This document shows positions 28,242 to 37,860 of a stretch of DNA of 64,000 nucleotides, one piece after another. Position 1 is the stretch's first letter. Each line of letters begins with the position of its first letter. The notes beneath the pieces were generated by a model. The model saw only the letters and a list, made by a program, of their open reading frames with translations. It searched no databases and had not been told where the DNA came from. The translations under genes and the position numbers were made by a program. This DNA is from Mycobacterium florentinum. Its GTDB lineage: Bacteria > Actinomycetota > Actinomycetes > Mycobacteriales > Mycobacteriaceae. The DNA lies in the NCBI RefSeq assembly GCF_010730355.1, contig NZ_AP022576.1, forward strand, positions 1,674,001-1,738,000. The letters are read 5' to 3'.

Positions 28242-29474
28242 GTGAACAATGCCAATGGGCCGCTCGACCGAGTACGCGTCCTCGAGCTGGGCAATTACAT
28301 CGCCGCACCCACCGCGGGCCGGCTACTGGCCGATTTCGGCGCGGAGGTCATCAAGATCGAGCGGCCGGAGACTGGTGACGAGTTACGCACCTGGCGGCTG
28401 TACTCGGGAACTACCTCCATGCTGTTTCGCACCATCAACCGCAACAAGAAATCGGTGGTGGTCGACCTCAGGAGCGAGCGGGGTCAGGCGATCGTGCGCG
28501 ATTTGGCCCGCAGCTGCGACATCGTGCTGGAGAATTTCCGCCCGGGCACCCTGGAACGGTGGGGCATCGGCCCGGACGAGCTCGCCGCGCAGAACCCCGA
28601 TCTGATCATCGTGCGGGTGTCCGCCTACGGGCAGACGGGCCCGCGCCGGCACCAACCGGGTTTCGCCGCGGTGGCCGAAGCAATGGCCGGTCTGCGCGGG
28701 CTCACCGGCGAACCGGACCGTCCACCGGCACGCACGGGCGTGTCCATCGGTGACTCGATCGCCGGCATCTATGCCGCGTTCGGCGCGCTGGTCGCATTGC
28801 ATCAACGCCAAAAAGACCGTGTCGCAGGACGTTCCACGTCGGCGGCCGACCGTACCGTGGACGTCGCGCTGACCGAGGCGATCTTCTCGGTGATGGAATC
28901 GTTGGTTCCGGAGTACGACGCCTACCACGTCACGCGGACCCGCACCGGCGGGCGCATGGAAGGGATCGCCCCTTCGAACGCCTACCGGTGCGGCGACGGA
29001 CGCTGGGTGGTGATCGCCGGCAATGGCGACGGGATCTTTCGCCGGTTCATGAACCTGATCGGCCGGGCCGACCTGGCCGAGAGTCCGCGTCTGGCCAACA
29101 ATGCACTGCGCTGGCAGGCTCGCGACGAGCTCGACGAAGCGATCGGCGCGTGGACGGCCACCCAGCCTGCGGACAAGGCACTGTGGGCGCTCGAGGGCGC
29201 CGGCGTGCCCGCCGGCCCGATCAACACCGCCGCCGACATCAAGGCCGACGAGCAGTTCCTGGAGCGCGGCATGATCCAGCACCTGCCGGTGTCCACCGGC
29301 ACCGAGTTCCTGCCCGACGTGGCATTCCCAGGCATCGTGCCCCGGATCGGCGAGGGTGCGCGCCCGATCCGTACCCTCGGCCCGGATCTCGGTGAGCACA
29401 CCGAAGAAATACTTGGCGCCGCCGCGGCGGGACCGGACCTGAACCCTCCCAATATCGAGGAGTTGACCGGATGA
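28242..29474 (+). CDS. Family III CoA-transferase (CaiB/BaiF type)
   Basis: The protein has 410 residues from the GTG at 28242, with AGAGGAG upstream. Family III enzymes move CoA between carboxylic acids through an aspartyl anhydride; the catalytic Asp is Asp171 in the conserved IGDSIAG loop. Other family blocks are LELGNYIAAPTAGRLLADFGAEVIKIE at the N terminus, NRNKKSV, ENFRPGTLE and YGQTGP. The gene overlaps the HMG-CoA-lyase-family gene by ATGA (29471-29474), so the transferase product is probably the lyase substrate. One possibility is activation of a 3-hydroxy-3-methylglutarate-like diacid with succinyl-CoA, as glutarate-CoA transferases do; other branched hydroxy acids are equally possible. 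Confidence 0.9.
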   Translation: MNNANGPLDRVRVLELGNYIAAPTAGRLLADFGAEVIKIERPETGDELRTWRLYSGTTSMLFRTINRNKKSVVVDLRSERGQAIVRDLARSCDIVLENFRPGTLERWGIGPDELAAQNPDLIIVRVSAYGQTGPRRHQPGFAAVAEAMAGLRGLTGEPDRPPARTGVSIGDSIAGIYAAFGALVALHQRQKDRVAGRSTSAADRTVDVALTEAIFSVMESLVPEYDAYHVTRTRTGGRMEGIAPSNAYRCGDGRWVVIAGNGDGIFRRFMNLIGRADLAESPRLANNALRWQARDELDEAIGAWTATQPADKALWALEGAGVPAGPINTAADIKADEQFLERGMIQHLPVSTGTEFLPDVAFPGIVPRIGEGARPIRTLGPDLGEHTEEILGAAAAGPDLNPPNIEELTG

Positions 29475-30385
29475 CGACCTCGGCGCAATTGCGCGACGTC
29501 ACGTTGCGTGACGGCCTGCAGCTCACCGGCAAGCTGCTCGACACGGACACGAAGGTCGAGTTGGCGCGGGTACTGCTGGACTCGGGCGTCGACGCGCTGG
29601 AGATCGGGGCGATGGCGCGCCCCGACAAGGTGCCGCCGATGGCCAATACCCTCGACGTCATCGAGGCGCTGACTCCCGAAGAGCTGCAACGGTGTTGGGT
29701 GTGGACGGCCACCCCGCGCGGCATCACCCGGGCAATCGAAGCCGGCGCGCGCAACGTCGAATACTGCCTCTCGGTCAGCGACCAGCACAACTACGCCAAC
29801 GTCGGGCGTACCACCGAGCAGAGCATGGCCGCGCTGCCCGAGGCCGTCGACTTTGCCGCGGTCGCCGGTGCCCGGCTACAGCTGTCGCTGGCCACCTCGT
29901 TCACCTGCCCGTACCGCGGGGAGGTCGATCCGCAACGCGTCGTCGACCTGGTGCGCGACAGCCGCGCGGCGGACATCGCGAGTGTGGTGCTGTGCGACAC
30001 CCTCGGCCAGGCCACGCCCGAGCAGGTGCGGCAACTCATCAAGCGCGTCCGCGACGCGGCGCCGCAGCACGAGATCGTCTTCCACGGGCACGACACCTGG
30101 GGTCTGGGAGTCGCCAACACCATCGCCGCCATCCAGGCGGGCGCCGCGATGGTGGACGGAGCGCTGGGCGGGCTGGGGGGCTGTCCTTTCGCTCCGGGGG
30201 CAAGCGGCAACACGTCGACCGAGGATCTGCTGTTCGCGCTGCAACCCTCGTGGCTCACTCCGCCGATATTCGCCGGCATCGTGGCCGCCGGCGGGCGGCT
30301 TCTGGAGGAACTCGGCGAGCCGAACCGCTCCCGCGCCGCCGAGGGCGCGCGATCCACCGTCGACGCATTTCCCTGGGTCACGTAG
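29471..30385 (+). CDS. HMG-CoA lyase family enzyme
   Basis: The protein has 304 residues with the DRE-TIM fold. Arg13 and Asp14 in TLRDGLQ are the catalytic pair; the metal-binding histidines appear in FHGHDTWGLGVAN; the catalytic cysteine lies in the signature loop GGLGGCPFAPGASGN. Enzymes of this family split 3-hydroxyacyl-CoAs such as HMG-CoA into acetyl-CoA and a keto acid; some act on citramalyl-CoA or longer analogues, so the exact substrate is open. The start overlaps the transferase stop, and the gene ends in an 8-base convergent overlap with dprA. It closes the island that is absent at this locus in H37Rv. Confidence 0.9.
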   Translation: MTTSAQLRDVTLRDGLQLTGKLLDTDTKVELARVLLDSGVDALEIGAMARPDKVPPMANTLDVIEALTPEELQRCWVWTATPRGITRAIEAGARNVEYCLSVSDQHNYANVGRTTEQSMAALPEAVDFAAVAGARLQLSLATSFTCPYRGEVDPQRVVDLVRDSRAADIASVVLCDTLGQATPEQVRQLIKRVRDAAPQHEIVFHGHDTWGLGVANTIAAIQAGAAMVDGALGGLGGCPFAPGASGNTSTEDLLFALQPSWLTPPIFAGIVAAGGRLLEELGEPNRSRAAEGARSTVDAFPWVT

Positions 30386-31547
30386 TCTGCATCGGCGCCT
30401 CCCCCGCTCGATTGCGGGTGCGAACGATTCGCCAGCACCCACCGTCGCGCTCGGCCAACCCGGCCACCTCGAGGATCGCCAGCGGTCCCAGCACCTGCTC
30501 GGGCAGCAGCCCCGAGGCGACGGCAATCTCGTCGACCGTCGCGGCCCCGCGACCGGGCAACGCCTCGTACACCTGACGTTCGGCCTCGCCCAGCCCATCC
30601 AACGCCGTTGCGCGCCGGGGTTCTTCGAAGGCGAGTTCGCCGATGCTGCCGACAAGTTCGACGATGTCGTCGGCCCGGGTGACCAGCTCGGCGCCATTGC
30701 GCAGCAGCGCGTGACAACCCGCCGACGCCGACGAGGTGACCGGCCCGGGCACCGCGGCCACCACCCGGCCCAACGCCCGCGCCCAGGCGGCGGTATTCGC
30801 GGCGCCGCTGCGCAGACCCGCCTCCACCACCACGGCGGCCCCCGCGACGGCGGCGACCAGGCGGTTGCGGGTTAGAAACCGGTGCCGGGCGGGGCGCAGG
30901 CCGGGCGGGTATTCGCTGAACAGCAGGCCGTGCTGACCGATGCGATGCAGCAAAGCCGAATGCCCTGCCGGATAAGGGATGTCGATCCCACCGGCCAGCA
31001 CCGCCACGGTGATTCCGTCGCTCGCCAGCGCGGCGCGGTGGGCCGCTCCGTCGATCCCGTAGGCGCCGCCGGAGACTACCGCGACGTCACGCTCGGCCAG
31101 CCCCGCCGCCAAGTCGGCGGTCACCTGTTCGCCGTAGGCGGTGGCCGCGCGGGTGCCGACCACCGCCGCCGCGCGTGGCGTCACCTCGTCCAGGCGTACG
31201 GGCCCCAGCGCCCACAACACCAGCGGCGGCGCGCCGCGCGGCCTCGACCCGGCGGCGCCGCTAAACGCCGAAAACGCGACCAGCGGCCACTCCGGGCAAT
31301 CTGGCGTGATCAACCGGCCACCGCGACGGGCCATCAGCTCGAGATCCGCAGCTGCGGAGTCTATTTCGCGCCTGGCCGCGGTGCGCCTCGCCAGCTCGTC
31401 GCTGACCAATCCGCGCCGGACCCGGTCGGCCGCCTCGACCGGGCCAACGCATCGCACCAGGGCGGCGAGTTCCGGGCACGGCGGCTCGGCCACTCGCGAC
31501 AGATACGCCCAGGCCGGCCAACTGGGATCGTCGAACGCCCCGGTCAT
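30378..31547 (-). CDS. dprA: DNA-processing protein DprA
   Basis: The 389 residues from the ATG at 31547 match H37Rv Rv2896c. DprA loads RecA on incoming single-stranded DNA during transformation. The Rossmann-like core has AVVGTRAATAYGEQV, VVSGGAYGIDGAAHRAAL, the phosphate-binding AVLAGGID and SEYPPG; a C-terminal winged-helix (DML1-like) domain covers about 310-375. Natural transformation is not well established in mycobacteria, so its role may be general recombination. The start overlaps the comM stop (ATGA), so it is translationally coupled. Confidence 0.95.
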   Translation of the reverse strand: MTGAFDDPSWPAWAYLSRVAEPPCPELAALVRCVGPVEAADRVRRGLVSDELARRTAARREIDSAAADLELMARRGGRLITPDCPEWPLVAFSAFSGAAGSRPRGAPPLVLWALGPVRLDEVTPRAAAVVGTRAATAYGEQVTADLAAGLAERDVAVVSGGAYGIDGAAHRAALASDGITVAVLAGGIDIPYPAGHSALLHRIGQHGLLFSEYPPGLRPARHRFLTRNRLVAAVAGAAVVVEAGLRSGAANTAAWARALGRVVAAVPGPVTSSASAGCHALLRNGAELVTRADDIVELVGSIGELAFEEPRRATALDGLGEAERQVYEALPGRGAATVDEIAVASGLLPEQVLGPLAILEVAGLAERDGGCWRIVRTRNRAGEAPMQTT

Positions 31548-33055
31548 CGTTGTGCTCCCAGCTGCCGGAAGCTCAGCGCTGCGGCCACCTCGTCGAGCCC
31601 GGGCGCGCTGCGGCCGGCCAGGTCGGCCAGGCTCCACGCGACGCGCAAAGTGCGATCGAGCCCGCGAATGCTGAGCAGCCCACGCTCGACCGCGAGGCGC
31701 AGCGGATCCATTGCCTGACGACCGGGCCGGAATTTTCGCCGCAACAGCGTTCCGCTGACTTCGGCGTTGGTGGTGAAACCGTATGGCCGCCAACGGGCGG
31801 CGGCGGTGTCGCGGGCCTGCGCCACCCGCTCGCGCACCTGCGCGGAGGATTCGCCGTCGACGGCGGCGAACGCGCCGGTGCGCACCGAATGCATCTGCAC
31901 CCGCAGATCCACCCGATCCAGCAGGGGGCCCGAAAGCTTGCCCAGATAACGCCGTTTAGTCGCGGCGGGACACATGCAGTCCTGCGGATCGGCGGGCGCG
32001 CACGGGCACAGGTTGGCGGCCAGCACCAACTGGAAGCGGGCCGGGTAGCACGCCACCCCGTCGCGGCGAGCGAGACGAATGAGCCCGTCCTCCAACGGTG
32101 TTCGCAACGCTTCCAACGCGCTGACGCTGATCTCGGCACATTCGTCGAGAAACAGCACTCCGCGATGGGCCCGGCTGACCGCCCCCGGGCGGGCCATCCC
32201 CGAACCTCCGCCGACGAGTGCGGCGACGCTGGAACTGTGATGGGGCGCCACGAATGGCGGCTGGGTGATCAGCGGCGTGTCCCCGGACAACAACCCGGCC
32301 ACCGAGTGAATCGCGGTGACCTCCAGGGCCTCACCGTCCGTCAGACGGGGTAGTAATCCCGGAAGGCGTTGCGCCAGCATTGTTTTGCCGATGCCCGGCG
32401 GCCCGGTCAGCATCAGGTGATGCGCCCCGGCGGCGGCCACCTCGACCGCGAAACGTGCCTGCGCCTGGCCCACCACGTCGGCCAGATCCCCCGCCGGCTC
32501 CGGGCCGGTGGCCCCCGCGCTGATCCGCTCGTCCAACCGGGCCGACCCACCCAGCCAGCTCTGCAGTTGACCCAGCGTGCGGACACCCCAGACGTCGATA
32601 CCGTCGACCAGGCTGGCCTCGGCCAGGTTGTCCGCCGGGACCACGACGGCGGGCCAACCGTCGCGCTTGGCGGCCAGCACCGCGGGCAGCACCCCACGCA
32701 CCGGCCGCACCCGGCCGTCCAGCGACAGCTCGCCCAGCAACACCGTCTTCTCCAGGCGTTCCCACGGATTCTTGCGCTGCGCCGACAGCACGGCCGCCGC
32801 GAGGGCGATGTCGTAGACCGATCCCATTTTCGGCAGCGTCGCCGGAGACAGCGCGAGCGTGAGTCTGGCCATGGGCCAGCTGTTTCCGCAGTTGGTGACG
32901 GCCGCCCGCACCCGGTCGCGCGACTCCTGCAACGCGGCGTCGGGCAGGCCGACGAGGTGGACACCGGGCAGCCCCGAGGTGATGTCGGCCTCGATCTCCA
33001 CGATGTGGCCGTCGAGCCCGCGCACCGCGACCGAGAACGCGCGTCCCAGCGCCAT
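31544..33055 (-). CDS. comM: YifB/ComM family Mg-chelatase-like AAA+ ATPase
   Basis: The 503 residues from the ATG at 33055 match H37Rv Rv2897c. Order: an N-terminal Lon-protease-like ChlI domain (FSVAVRGLDGHIVEIEADITSGLPG), then the AAA+ module with Walker A GPPGIGKTMLAQRL, Walker B VLFLDECAEIS, the AANLCPC segment with cysteines, and a C-terminal Mg-chelatase helical domain. ComM is a branch-migration helicase in naturally competent Gammaproteobacteria. The open frame to 33328 covers yraN and is not coding. The gene overlaps yraN by one base and dprA by four, forming a tight yraN-comM-dprA unit. Confidence 0.95.
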   Translation of the reverse strand: MALGRAFSVAVRGLDGHIVEIEADITSGLPGVHLVGLPDAALQESRDRVRAAVTNCGNSWPMARLTLALSPATLPKMGSVYDIALAAAVLSAQRKNPWERLEKTVLLGELSLDGRVRPVRGVLPAVLAAKRDGWPAVVVPADNLAEASLVDGIDVWGVRTLGQLQSWLGGSARLDERISAGATGPEPAGDLADVVGQAQARFAVEVAAAGAHHLMLTGPPGIGKTMLAQRLPGLLPRLTDGEALEVTAIHSVAGLLSGDTPLITQPPFVAPHHSSSVAALVGGGSGMARPGAVSRAHRGVLFLDECAEISVSALEALRTPLEDGLIRLARRDGVACYPARFQLVLAANLCPCAPADPQDCMCPAATKRRYLGKLSGPLLDRVDLRVQMHSVRTGAFAAVDGESSAQVRERVAQARDTAAARWRPYGFTTNAEVSGTLLRRKFRPGRQAMDPLRLAVERGLLSIRGLDRTLRVAWSLADLAGRSAPGLDEVAAALSFRQLGAQR

Positions 33056-33450
33056 CAGCCGATCCCCTGCAGGTGGGAGATCTCCGGCGTGCGCCGGCGC
33101 CCGACCCGCACCCCGATCACGTCGATGCGGACCGCCGCCCAGCGCCCGTCCTGCCCGGCCAGCCACAGGCCCGCCAACCGCCGCAATCGGCGGACCTTGC
33201 GAGGCGTGACGGCGTGCGCCAGACCCCCGTACCCGTCGCCGGTGCGCGTCTTGACCTCCACGAACACCACCGTGCGGGAGGCGTCGTCGGCGGCGATCAC
33301 GTCGAGTTCGCCGTAGCGGGAGCGCCAATTGCGCTCCACGATGCGCAGCCCCATCCGGACCAGGTATGCCACGGCGAGCGCCTCACCGAGCGCTCCCAGC
33401 TCGATTCGGGTCATCGTCTTTTCGGCCTCGCAGGCCTTTGCGGTCGTCAT
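33055..33450 (-). CDS. YraN family nuclease-like protein (UPF0102)
   Basis: The protein has 131 residues and corresponds to H37Rv Rv2898c (128 aa). It has a restriction-endonuclease-like fold: GALGEALAVAYLVRMGLRIVERNWRSRYGELDVIA, then VFVEVKTRTGDGYGG, with the Glu-Asp and Glu-x-Lys residues of the PD-(D/E)xK centre all present. Function is unknown; the conserved neighbours ComM and DprA suggest DNA processing. The ATG at 33450 is chosen for its match to the family start MTT; an alternative ATG lies 12 codons later. The stop shares one base with the comM start. Confidence 0.9.
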   Translation of the reverse strand: MTTAKACEAEKTMTRIELGALGEALAVAYLVRMGLRIVERNWRSRYGELDVIAADDASRTVVFVEVKTRTGDGYGGLAHAVTPRKVRRLRRLAGLWLAGQDGRWAAVRIDVIGVRVGRRRTPEISHLQGIG

Positions 33451-33586
33451 GTGACCAACCTGCCCGCCCGACCCGACATGGCGCCCCGCGACGGGCGCCC
33501 GACGGTCACTGCAAGCGCCGGTTATCCCCAGTCGGGTATCCATCCACAGGCGCGGGCGGAATTGATCTGCACCGCAGCGGAATCGG

Positions 33587-34408
33587 CTACGTGATCCGGT
33601 CCGCCCGGGTGTAGACGTTCATCGAGTCGGCGCGCAGGAACGCGACCAGGGTGAGCCCGGATTCCTCGGCCAGCGACACCGCCAGCGACGACGGCGCGGA
33701 CACCGCGGCCAGCACGGGAATCCCCGCCAGCACGGCCTTCTGCGTGATCTCGAACGACGCCCGCCCGCTGACCAACAGCACCGCACCGGCCAGCGGTATC
33801 CGTTCGTGCTCCAGCGCCCAGCCGACGACCTTGTCGACGGCGTTGTGCCTGCCGATGTCCTCGCGGACCATCAGCATCGCGCCTTCGGCGTCGAACAGCG
33901 CTGCGGCGTGCAGTCCGCCGGTGCTGTCGAAAACCTTTTGCGCACTGCGTAGTTGGCCGGGCAAGGCTTTGAGCGTGGCGGGTGTGACCGTGACAGGATC
34001 GTCGCCCGGTGAAAAGTTGCTGATCACCCGGACCGCGTCCAGTGACGCCTTGCCGCAGACCCCGCACGACGAGGTGGTGTAGAAGTTGCGGGTGACGTCG
34101 AGACCGGGTGGTTCCACACCGGGGGCCAGCGTGACGTCCAGCACGTTGTGCGTGTTGGCGCCGTCCTCGCCGCGGCCGCCGCAGTAGCGGATGGTCTGCA
34201 CGTCGTCGCGGCGCACGATCACGCCCTCGGTGAGCAGAAAGCCTTGCGCGAGTTCGATATCCGAACCGGGGGTCCGCATCGTCACGGTGACCGGGGTGCC
34301 GTTGACGCGGATCTCCAGCGGCTCCTCCACGGCCAGGGTTTCGGGCCGGCTGATCGCCTGACCTGCATTGAGGTGCGTTGCGCGCCGCCGCGCGGTTACG
34401 TTCCCCAC
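33587..34408 (-). CDS. fdhD: Formate dehydrogenase accessory sulfurtransferase
   Basis: FdhD transfers sulfur to the molybdenum cofactor of formate dehydrogenase. The protein has 273 residues (H37Rv Rv2899c: 276) from a GTG at 34408 that gives the family start VGNVTARRR. The reactive cysteines lie in [13 protein letters not shown]. Later blocks are [37 protein letters not shown] and [12 protein letters not shown]. The longer frame to 34663 runs into the promoter of the divergent gene. In H37Rv the formate dehydrogenase gene fdhF lies directly upstream of fdhD; here it is missing and a GAF-ANTAR gene is found in its place. Confidence 0.94.
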   Translation of the reverse strand: MGNVTARRRATHLNAGQAISRPETLAVEEPLEIRVNGTPVTVTMRTPGSDIELAQGFLLTEGVIVRRDDVQTIRYCGGRGEDGANTHNVLDVTLAPGVEPPGLDVTRNFYTTSSCGVCGKASLDAVRVISNFSPGDDPVTVTPATLKALPGQLRSAQKVFDSTGGLHAAALFDAEGAMLMVREDIGRHNAVDKVVGWALEHERIPLAGAVLLVSGRASFEITQKAVLAGIPVLAAVSAPSSLAVSLAEESGLTLVAFLRADSMNVYTRADRIT

Positions 34409-34647
34409 GGCATTGTCACTTCGGCCGAATGCTGAAACCTCACCAAGCCAAACTACATTGGCCCGCGGGCCGGCGGGCAAGCACGCCGCCTGACGTGCAC
34501 CCATTCGGGCACCGGGTGGTCCCGATTGCTCTAGGGTCGATGTGGCTCGTCGGTCGGGCGAGTATGGGGAACACAGCGGGGAGGGCGTACGTTGACTCGG
34601 GCTCGACGGGCGTCGCGCCGGTGCTATTGCCGGAAATGAGGCACGAC

Positions 34648-35415
34648 ATGGCAGAGAAATCACCAGGCGACGCGTCGGTGCCGGGCGGCGAGAAGGCCGA
34701 TCCGGCGACGGTTTTCGCGGCCCTCGCCGAGATCATCTATCAAGGCTCGGACGCCAAGGAGATGTACGCGGCCATCTGCATCGCCGCGACCCTGGCCATC
34801 CGCGGCTGCGACCATGCCAGCCTGTTGGTGCTCGACGGCGATCGCTACGTCACCGTCGGCGCCAGTGATGCGATCGCCAGGAAAATCGATGCGATGGAAC
34901 TGGAAGCCGGCGACGGCCCGTGCCTGGACGCGATCGAGGAGGAGACCCCTCAGATCGATACCGACCTGACGACGCCGTCGCATTGGCCCAAGTTGGCAGC
35001 CAGGCTTATCGCGGAGACGCCGGTGCGCGGGGCCATGGGGTTTCGGCTCCTGGTCAACAAGCGCAAGGGTGCTGCGCTGAACCTGTTCAGCGACACCCCC
35101 AACATGTTCGACGACGAATCGGCCGGACGGGCGGCGGTGCTGGCCTCGTTCGCCAGCGTGGCCATCAATGCCGTGGCCGAGGGCCAAGACGCCGCCAGCC
35201 TGCGCCGGGGACTGCTCAGCAACCGCGAGATCGGCAAGGCGGTCGGCATGCTGATGCTGCTGCACGACCTGACCGAAGACGAGGCGTTCGACCTGCTGCG
35301 CCGGCACTCGCAAGCCCTGAACATCAAGCTGGCCGACGTCGCGCGGGAGGTCATCGCACGCCGCGGCGGGCTGCCGCCGTCCAACGGCGAGCAGGAGCTG
35401 CCGCCCGACAAATGA
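34648..35415 (+). CDS. GAF-ANTAR antiterminator-type regulator
   Basis: The protein has 255 residues from the ATG at 34648, with GAGG six bases upstream. The GAF domain spans about 15-165 ([53 protein letters not shown]). The ANTAR RNA-binding domain covers about 185-240: [47 protein letters not shown] proteins bind paired hexaloop hairpins in mRNA leaders and prevent termination; the GAF domain would sense a ligand or redox state. It is divergent from fdhD across 239 bases and ends one base from the convergent DUF2469 gene. This position holds fdhF in H37Rv. Confidence 0.9.
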   Translation: MAEKSPGDASVPGGEKADPATVFAALAEIIYQGSDAKEMYAAICIAATLAIRGCDHASLLVLDGDRYVTVGASDAIARKIDAMELEAGDGPCLDAIEEETPQIDTDLTTPSHWPKLAARLIAETPVRGAMGFRLLVNKRKGAALNLFSDTPNMFDDESAGRAAVLASFASVAINAVAEGQDAASLRRGLLSNREIGKAVGMLMLLHDLTEDEAFDLLRRHSQALNIKLADVAREVIARRGGLPPSNGEQELPPDK

Positions 35416-35416
35416 C

Positions 35417-35722
35417 CTATTCGGGGAGCCGCAGCTCGGGCTTCTCGACCTCTTCGATGTTGACGTCCTTGAAGGTGACCACCCGCACCTGCTTGACGAA
35501 CCGGGCCGGCCGGTACATGTCCCAGACCCAGGCGTCGGACAGCCGCAGCTCGAAGTAGACCTCGCCGTCGGCGTTGCGCGGCACCATCTCGACGCTGTTG
35601 GCCAGGTAGAAGCGCCGTTCGGTTTCCACGACGTAGCTGAACTGGCCGACAATGTCCTTGTATTCGCGGTAGAGCGAGAGCTCCATCTCGGTTTCGTACT
35701 TTTCGAGATCTTCGGCACTCAT
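35417..35722 (-). CDS. DUF2469 protein
   Basis: The length of 101 residues from the ATG at 35722 equals H37Rv Rv2901c. It is strongly acidic at both ends, begins SAEDLEKYETEMELSLYREYKDIV and ends VNIEEVEKPELRLPE, without signal peptide or membrane segment. Its function is unknown; it is conserved in actinobacteria directly beside rnhB and lepB. The open frame to 35806 would add 28 residues that are not seen in the family. It follows rnhB by 90 bases. Confidence 0.93.
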   Translation of the reverse strand: MSAEDLEKYETEMELSLYREYKDIVGQFSYVVETERRFYLANSVEMVPRNADGEVYFELRLSDAWVWDMYRPARFVKQVRVVTFKDVNIEEVEKPELRLPE

Positions 35723-35812
35723 CTGCTCAGACGTCCTTTTCCCTGCCCGTTTTCCTGACTCCCCGTTCGCGACACGATGGTCGCCGGGCGAGCAGTCTGC
35801 CCCCATCTTTCC

Positions 35813-36544
35813 TCACGAGGGTTCGCCACGCTCGTCCGGAGGGTCCGGTTTGCATTCGGCCACCACCCGCGTGTGGGAACCGTCCCCCGATAGCGAGGCC
35901 ACCCGCCGGACGTTGATGAACGAATAGCGGTGCTCAGCGCAGGGCCCGAGCCGGTTCAGCGCCGAACTGTGCGCGGCGGTGCTGTAACCCTTGTGGTCGG
36001 CGAAGCCGTAGCCGGGGTGGTCGGCGTCCATCGCGACCATCAGCCGATCCCGGCTGACCTTCGCGAGCACGCTGGCAGCGGCGATGCAGGCCGCGGCCGC
36101 GTCCCCACCAACCACCGGCAACGACGGCATCGGCAGCCCGGGCACGCGAAAGCCGTCGCTGAGCACGTAGCCGGGGCGCACCGACAGGCCGGCCACCGCG
36201 CGCCGCATGCCCTCGATGTTGGCGACGTGCACCCCGCGCCGGTCGACTTCGACCGACGGGATGAACACCACGTGATACGCCACCGCGTAGCGGCAGATCA
36301 GCGGGAACAGCTTCTCCCGCATCTTCTCGGTGAGCTTCTTCGAATCATCAAGGGCGGCAAGACTTTCCAGCCGGTTTGGCCCCAGCACACAGGCCGCCAC
36401 CACCAGCGGGCCCGCGCAGGCGCCGCGGCCCACCTCGTCCACCCCGGCCACCGGGCCCAGCCCGCTGCGGTGCAGTGCGGACTCCAGGGTGCGCAGGCCC
36501 GTCGATTTGCGGATCACCGTCCGCGGCGGCCACGTCGTGGCCAC
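35813..36544 (-). CDS. rnhB: Ribonuclease HII
   Basis: RNase HII removes ribonucleotides from DNA and RNA from hybrids. The protein has 243 residues from a GTG at 36544 that gives the mycobacterial start [14 protein letters not shown]; an ATG at 36589 inside lepB is possible but less likely. The active-site acids lie in [13 protein letters not shown] (Asp, Glu), the DSKKL block and MDADHPGYG. The C-terminal tail is shorter than the roughly 264 residues of Rv2902c. The start lies two bases from the lepB stop, so translation is probably coupled. Confidence 0.94.
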   Translation of the reverse strand: MATTWPPRTVIRKSTGLRTLESALHRSGLGPVAGVDEVGRGACAGPLVVAACVLGPNRLESLAALDDSKKLTEKMREKLFPLICRYAVAYHVVFIPSVEVDRRGVHVANIEGMRRAVAGLSVRPGYVLSDGFRVPGLPMPSLPVVGGDAAAACIAAASVLAKVSRDRLMVAMDADHPGYGFADHKGYSTAAHSSALNRLGPCAEHRYSFINVRRVASLSGDGSHTRVVAECKPDPPDERGEPS

Positions 36545-36546
36545 GG

Positions 36547-37440
36547 CTACTGGCCTTGCTGCGGGTTCACCGAACCTACTCCACCCCATCGCGTCGGCGG
36601 CCAGACGATGAACCTGGCCTTGCCGATGACGTTGGCCACCGGCACCGTTCCCGACGCCGGATCACCGGTGCACAGAATGCCTTTGAGCGCGTCGGTCGGG
36701 GTGCTGGTGCAGTGGGCGCGCGAGTCCGCCGAGTGGGTGCGGTTGTCACCCATCACCCACAACCGTCCGTCCGGGACGGTGACCGGCCCGAACTCGCTGC
36801 CCAGGCACGGGTACACCGCCGGGTCGGCCATCATCGTGGCCGACTTGAGGTAAGGCTCCTTGAGCGGCTTGCCGTCGACGGTCAACCCGGTGTCGGCCCG
36901 GCACTGCACGGTCTGGCCGCCGACCGCGATGACCCGCTTCACCAGGTCGTTCTCGTCCGGGGGCACGAAACCGATAAACGACAACGCGTTCTGGATCCAG
37001 CGCAGCGCGGTGTTGGCCGACCGGATCGACTTGTATCCGGTGTTCCAGTTCGGCGGTCCCTTGAAGACGATGACGTCGCCGGGATGCGGCGAGCCGAAGC
37101 GATAGGTGAGCTTGTCGACCATGATCCGGTCACCGACACAGCCCGAGCAGCCGTGCAGCGTGGGCTCCATGGACTCCGACGGAATCAGGTACGGACGCGC
37201 CACGAACGTCAACATGACGTAGTAGAGGACGATCGCGGTGACCGCCAGGATGGTCAGCTCGCGCAGCGCGGACTTCTTCTTGGGTTCCGGCTCGTCCGAG
37301 TCGGACTCTTCGGTGTCCGCTTCCGGCACACCGGCCTCGGCTGTTTCGTCGGCCGGCGTGTCCGCAGCGCGAGTGGAGACCTTGGGCTCCGACTGACCAG
37401 GCTCGGACTGGGGCTCCGGTGAGTCCGTGGAATCCGTCAC
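36547..37440 (-). CDS. lepB: Signal peptidase I
   Basis: LepB cleaves signal peptides from exported proteins on the outer face of the membrane. The protein has 297 residues (Rv2903c: 294). A long acidic, Ser/Pro/Glu-rich N-terminal tail (1-55) precedes one membrane helix (about 62-79, [18 protein letters not shown]). The catalytic dyad is Ser90 in PSESMEPTL and Lys168 in [11 protein letters not shown]. The [11 protein letters not shown] block near the C terminus is the conserved box E. A pair of cysteines (HGCSGC) sits just after the catalytic Ser. It follows rplS by 78 bases. Confidence 0.97.
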   Translation of the reverse strand: MTDSTDSPEPQSEPGQSEPKVSTRAADTPADETAEAGVPEADTEESDSDEPEPKKKSALRELTILAVTAIVLYYVMLTFVARPYLIPSESMEPTLHGCSGCVGDRIMVDKLTYRFGSPHPGDVIVFKGPPNWNTGYKSIRSANTALRWIQNALSFIGFVPPDENDLVKRVIAVGGQTVQCRADTGLTVDGKPLKEPYLKSATMMADPAVYPCLGSEFGPVTVPDGRLWVMGDNRTHSADSRAHCTSTPTDALKGILCTGDPASGTVPVANVIGKARFIVWPPTRWGGVGSVNPQQGQ

Positions 37441-37518
37441 GAGATCAGCGTAGCCAGGGCGCGGTGGGTGCCGGTAAAGCGTCTGGGCGTGCCGCAGCGA
37501 CCGCCGAGACGCGCGCGG

Positions 37519-37860
37519 TCAGCGCTTTTCCTTGATCTTGGCCTTCTTGCCACGGAGTTCACGCAGGTAGTAGAGCTTGGCGCGGCGGACATCGCCACGG
37601 GTCACCACCTCGATGTGGTCGATGGTCGGCGAGTGCACCGGGAAGGTCCGCTCGACGCCGACGCCGTAGCTCTCCTTGCGCACGGTGAACGTCTCGCGGA
37701 TGCCACCGCCCTGCCGGCGGATCACCACACCCTTGAACACCTGGATACGCTCCTTGGCGCCCTCGATGACCTTGACGTGCACGTTGATGGTGTCGCCCGG
37801 GCTGAAGGCCGGGATGCCGTCGCGCAGCGACGCCTGATCGACGAAGTCCAGCCTGTTCAT
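37519..37860 (-). CDS. rplS: 50S ribosomal protein L19
   Basis: L19 lies at the 30S-50S interface. The length of 113 residues equals Rv2904c. Typical segments are [45 protein letters not shown] and the basic end [19 protein letters not shown]. Its 344-base upstream region, shared with divergent lppW, should hold the promoter of rplS-lepB-rnhB; I see no other gene or clear motif in that gap. Confidence 0.98.
   Translation of the reverse strand: MNRLDFVDQASLRDGIPAFSPGDTINVHVKVIEGAKERIQVFKGVVIRRQGGGIRETFTVRKESYGVGVERTFPVHSPTIDHIEVVTRGDVRRAKLYYLRELRGKKAKIKEKR

Noticed and set aside
28383..29399. 338-codon minus-strand frame opposite the CoA-transferase
   Set aside because: It has shadow-frame composition, and the plus strand has a complete family III gene with its catalytic Asp and a coupled partner.
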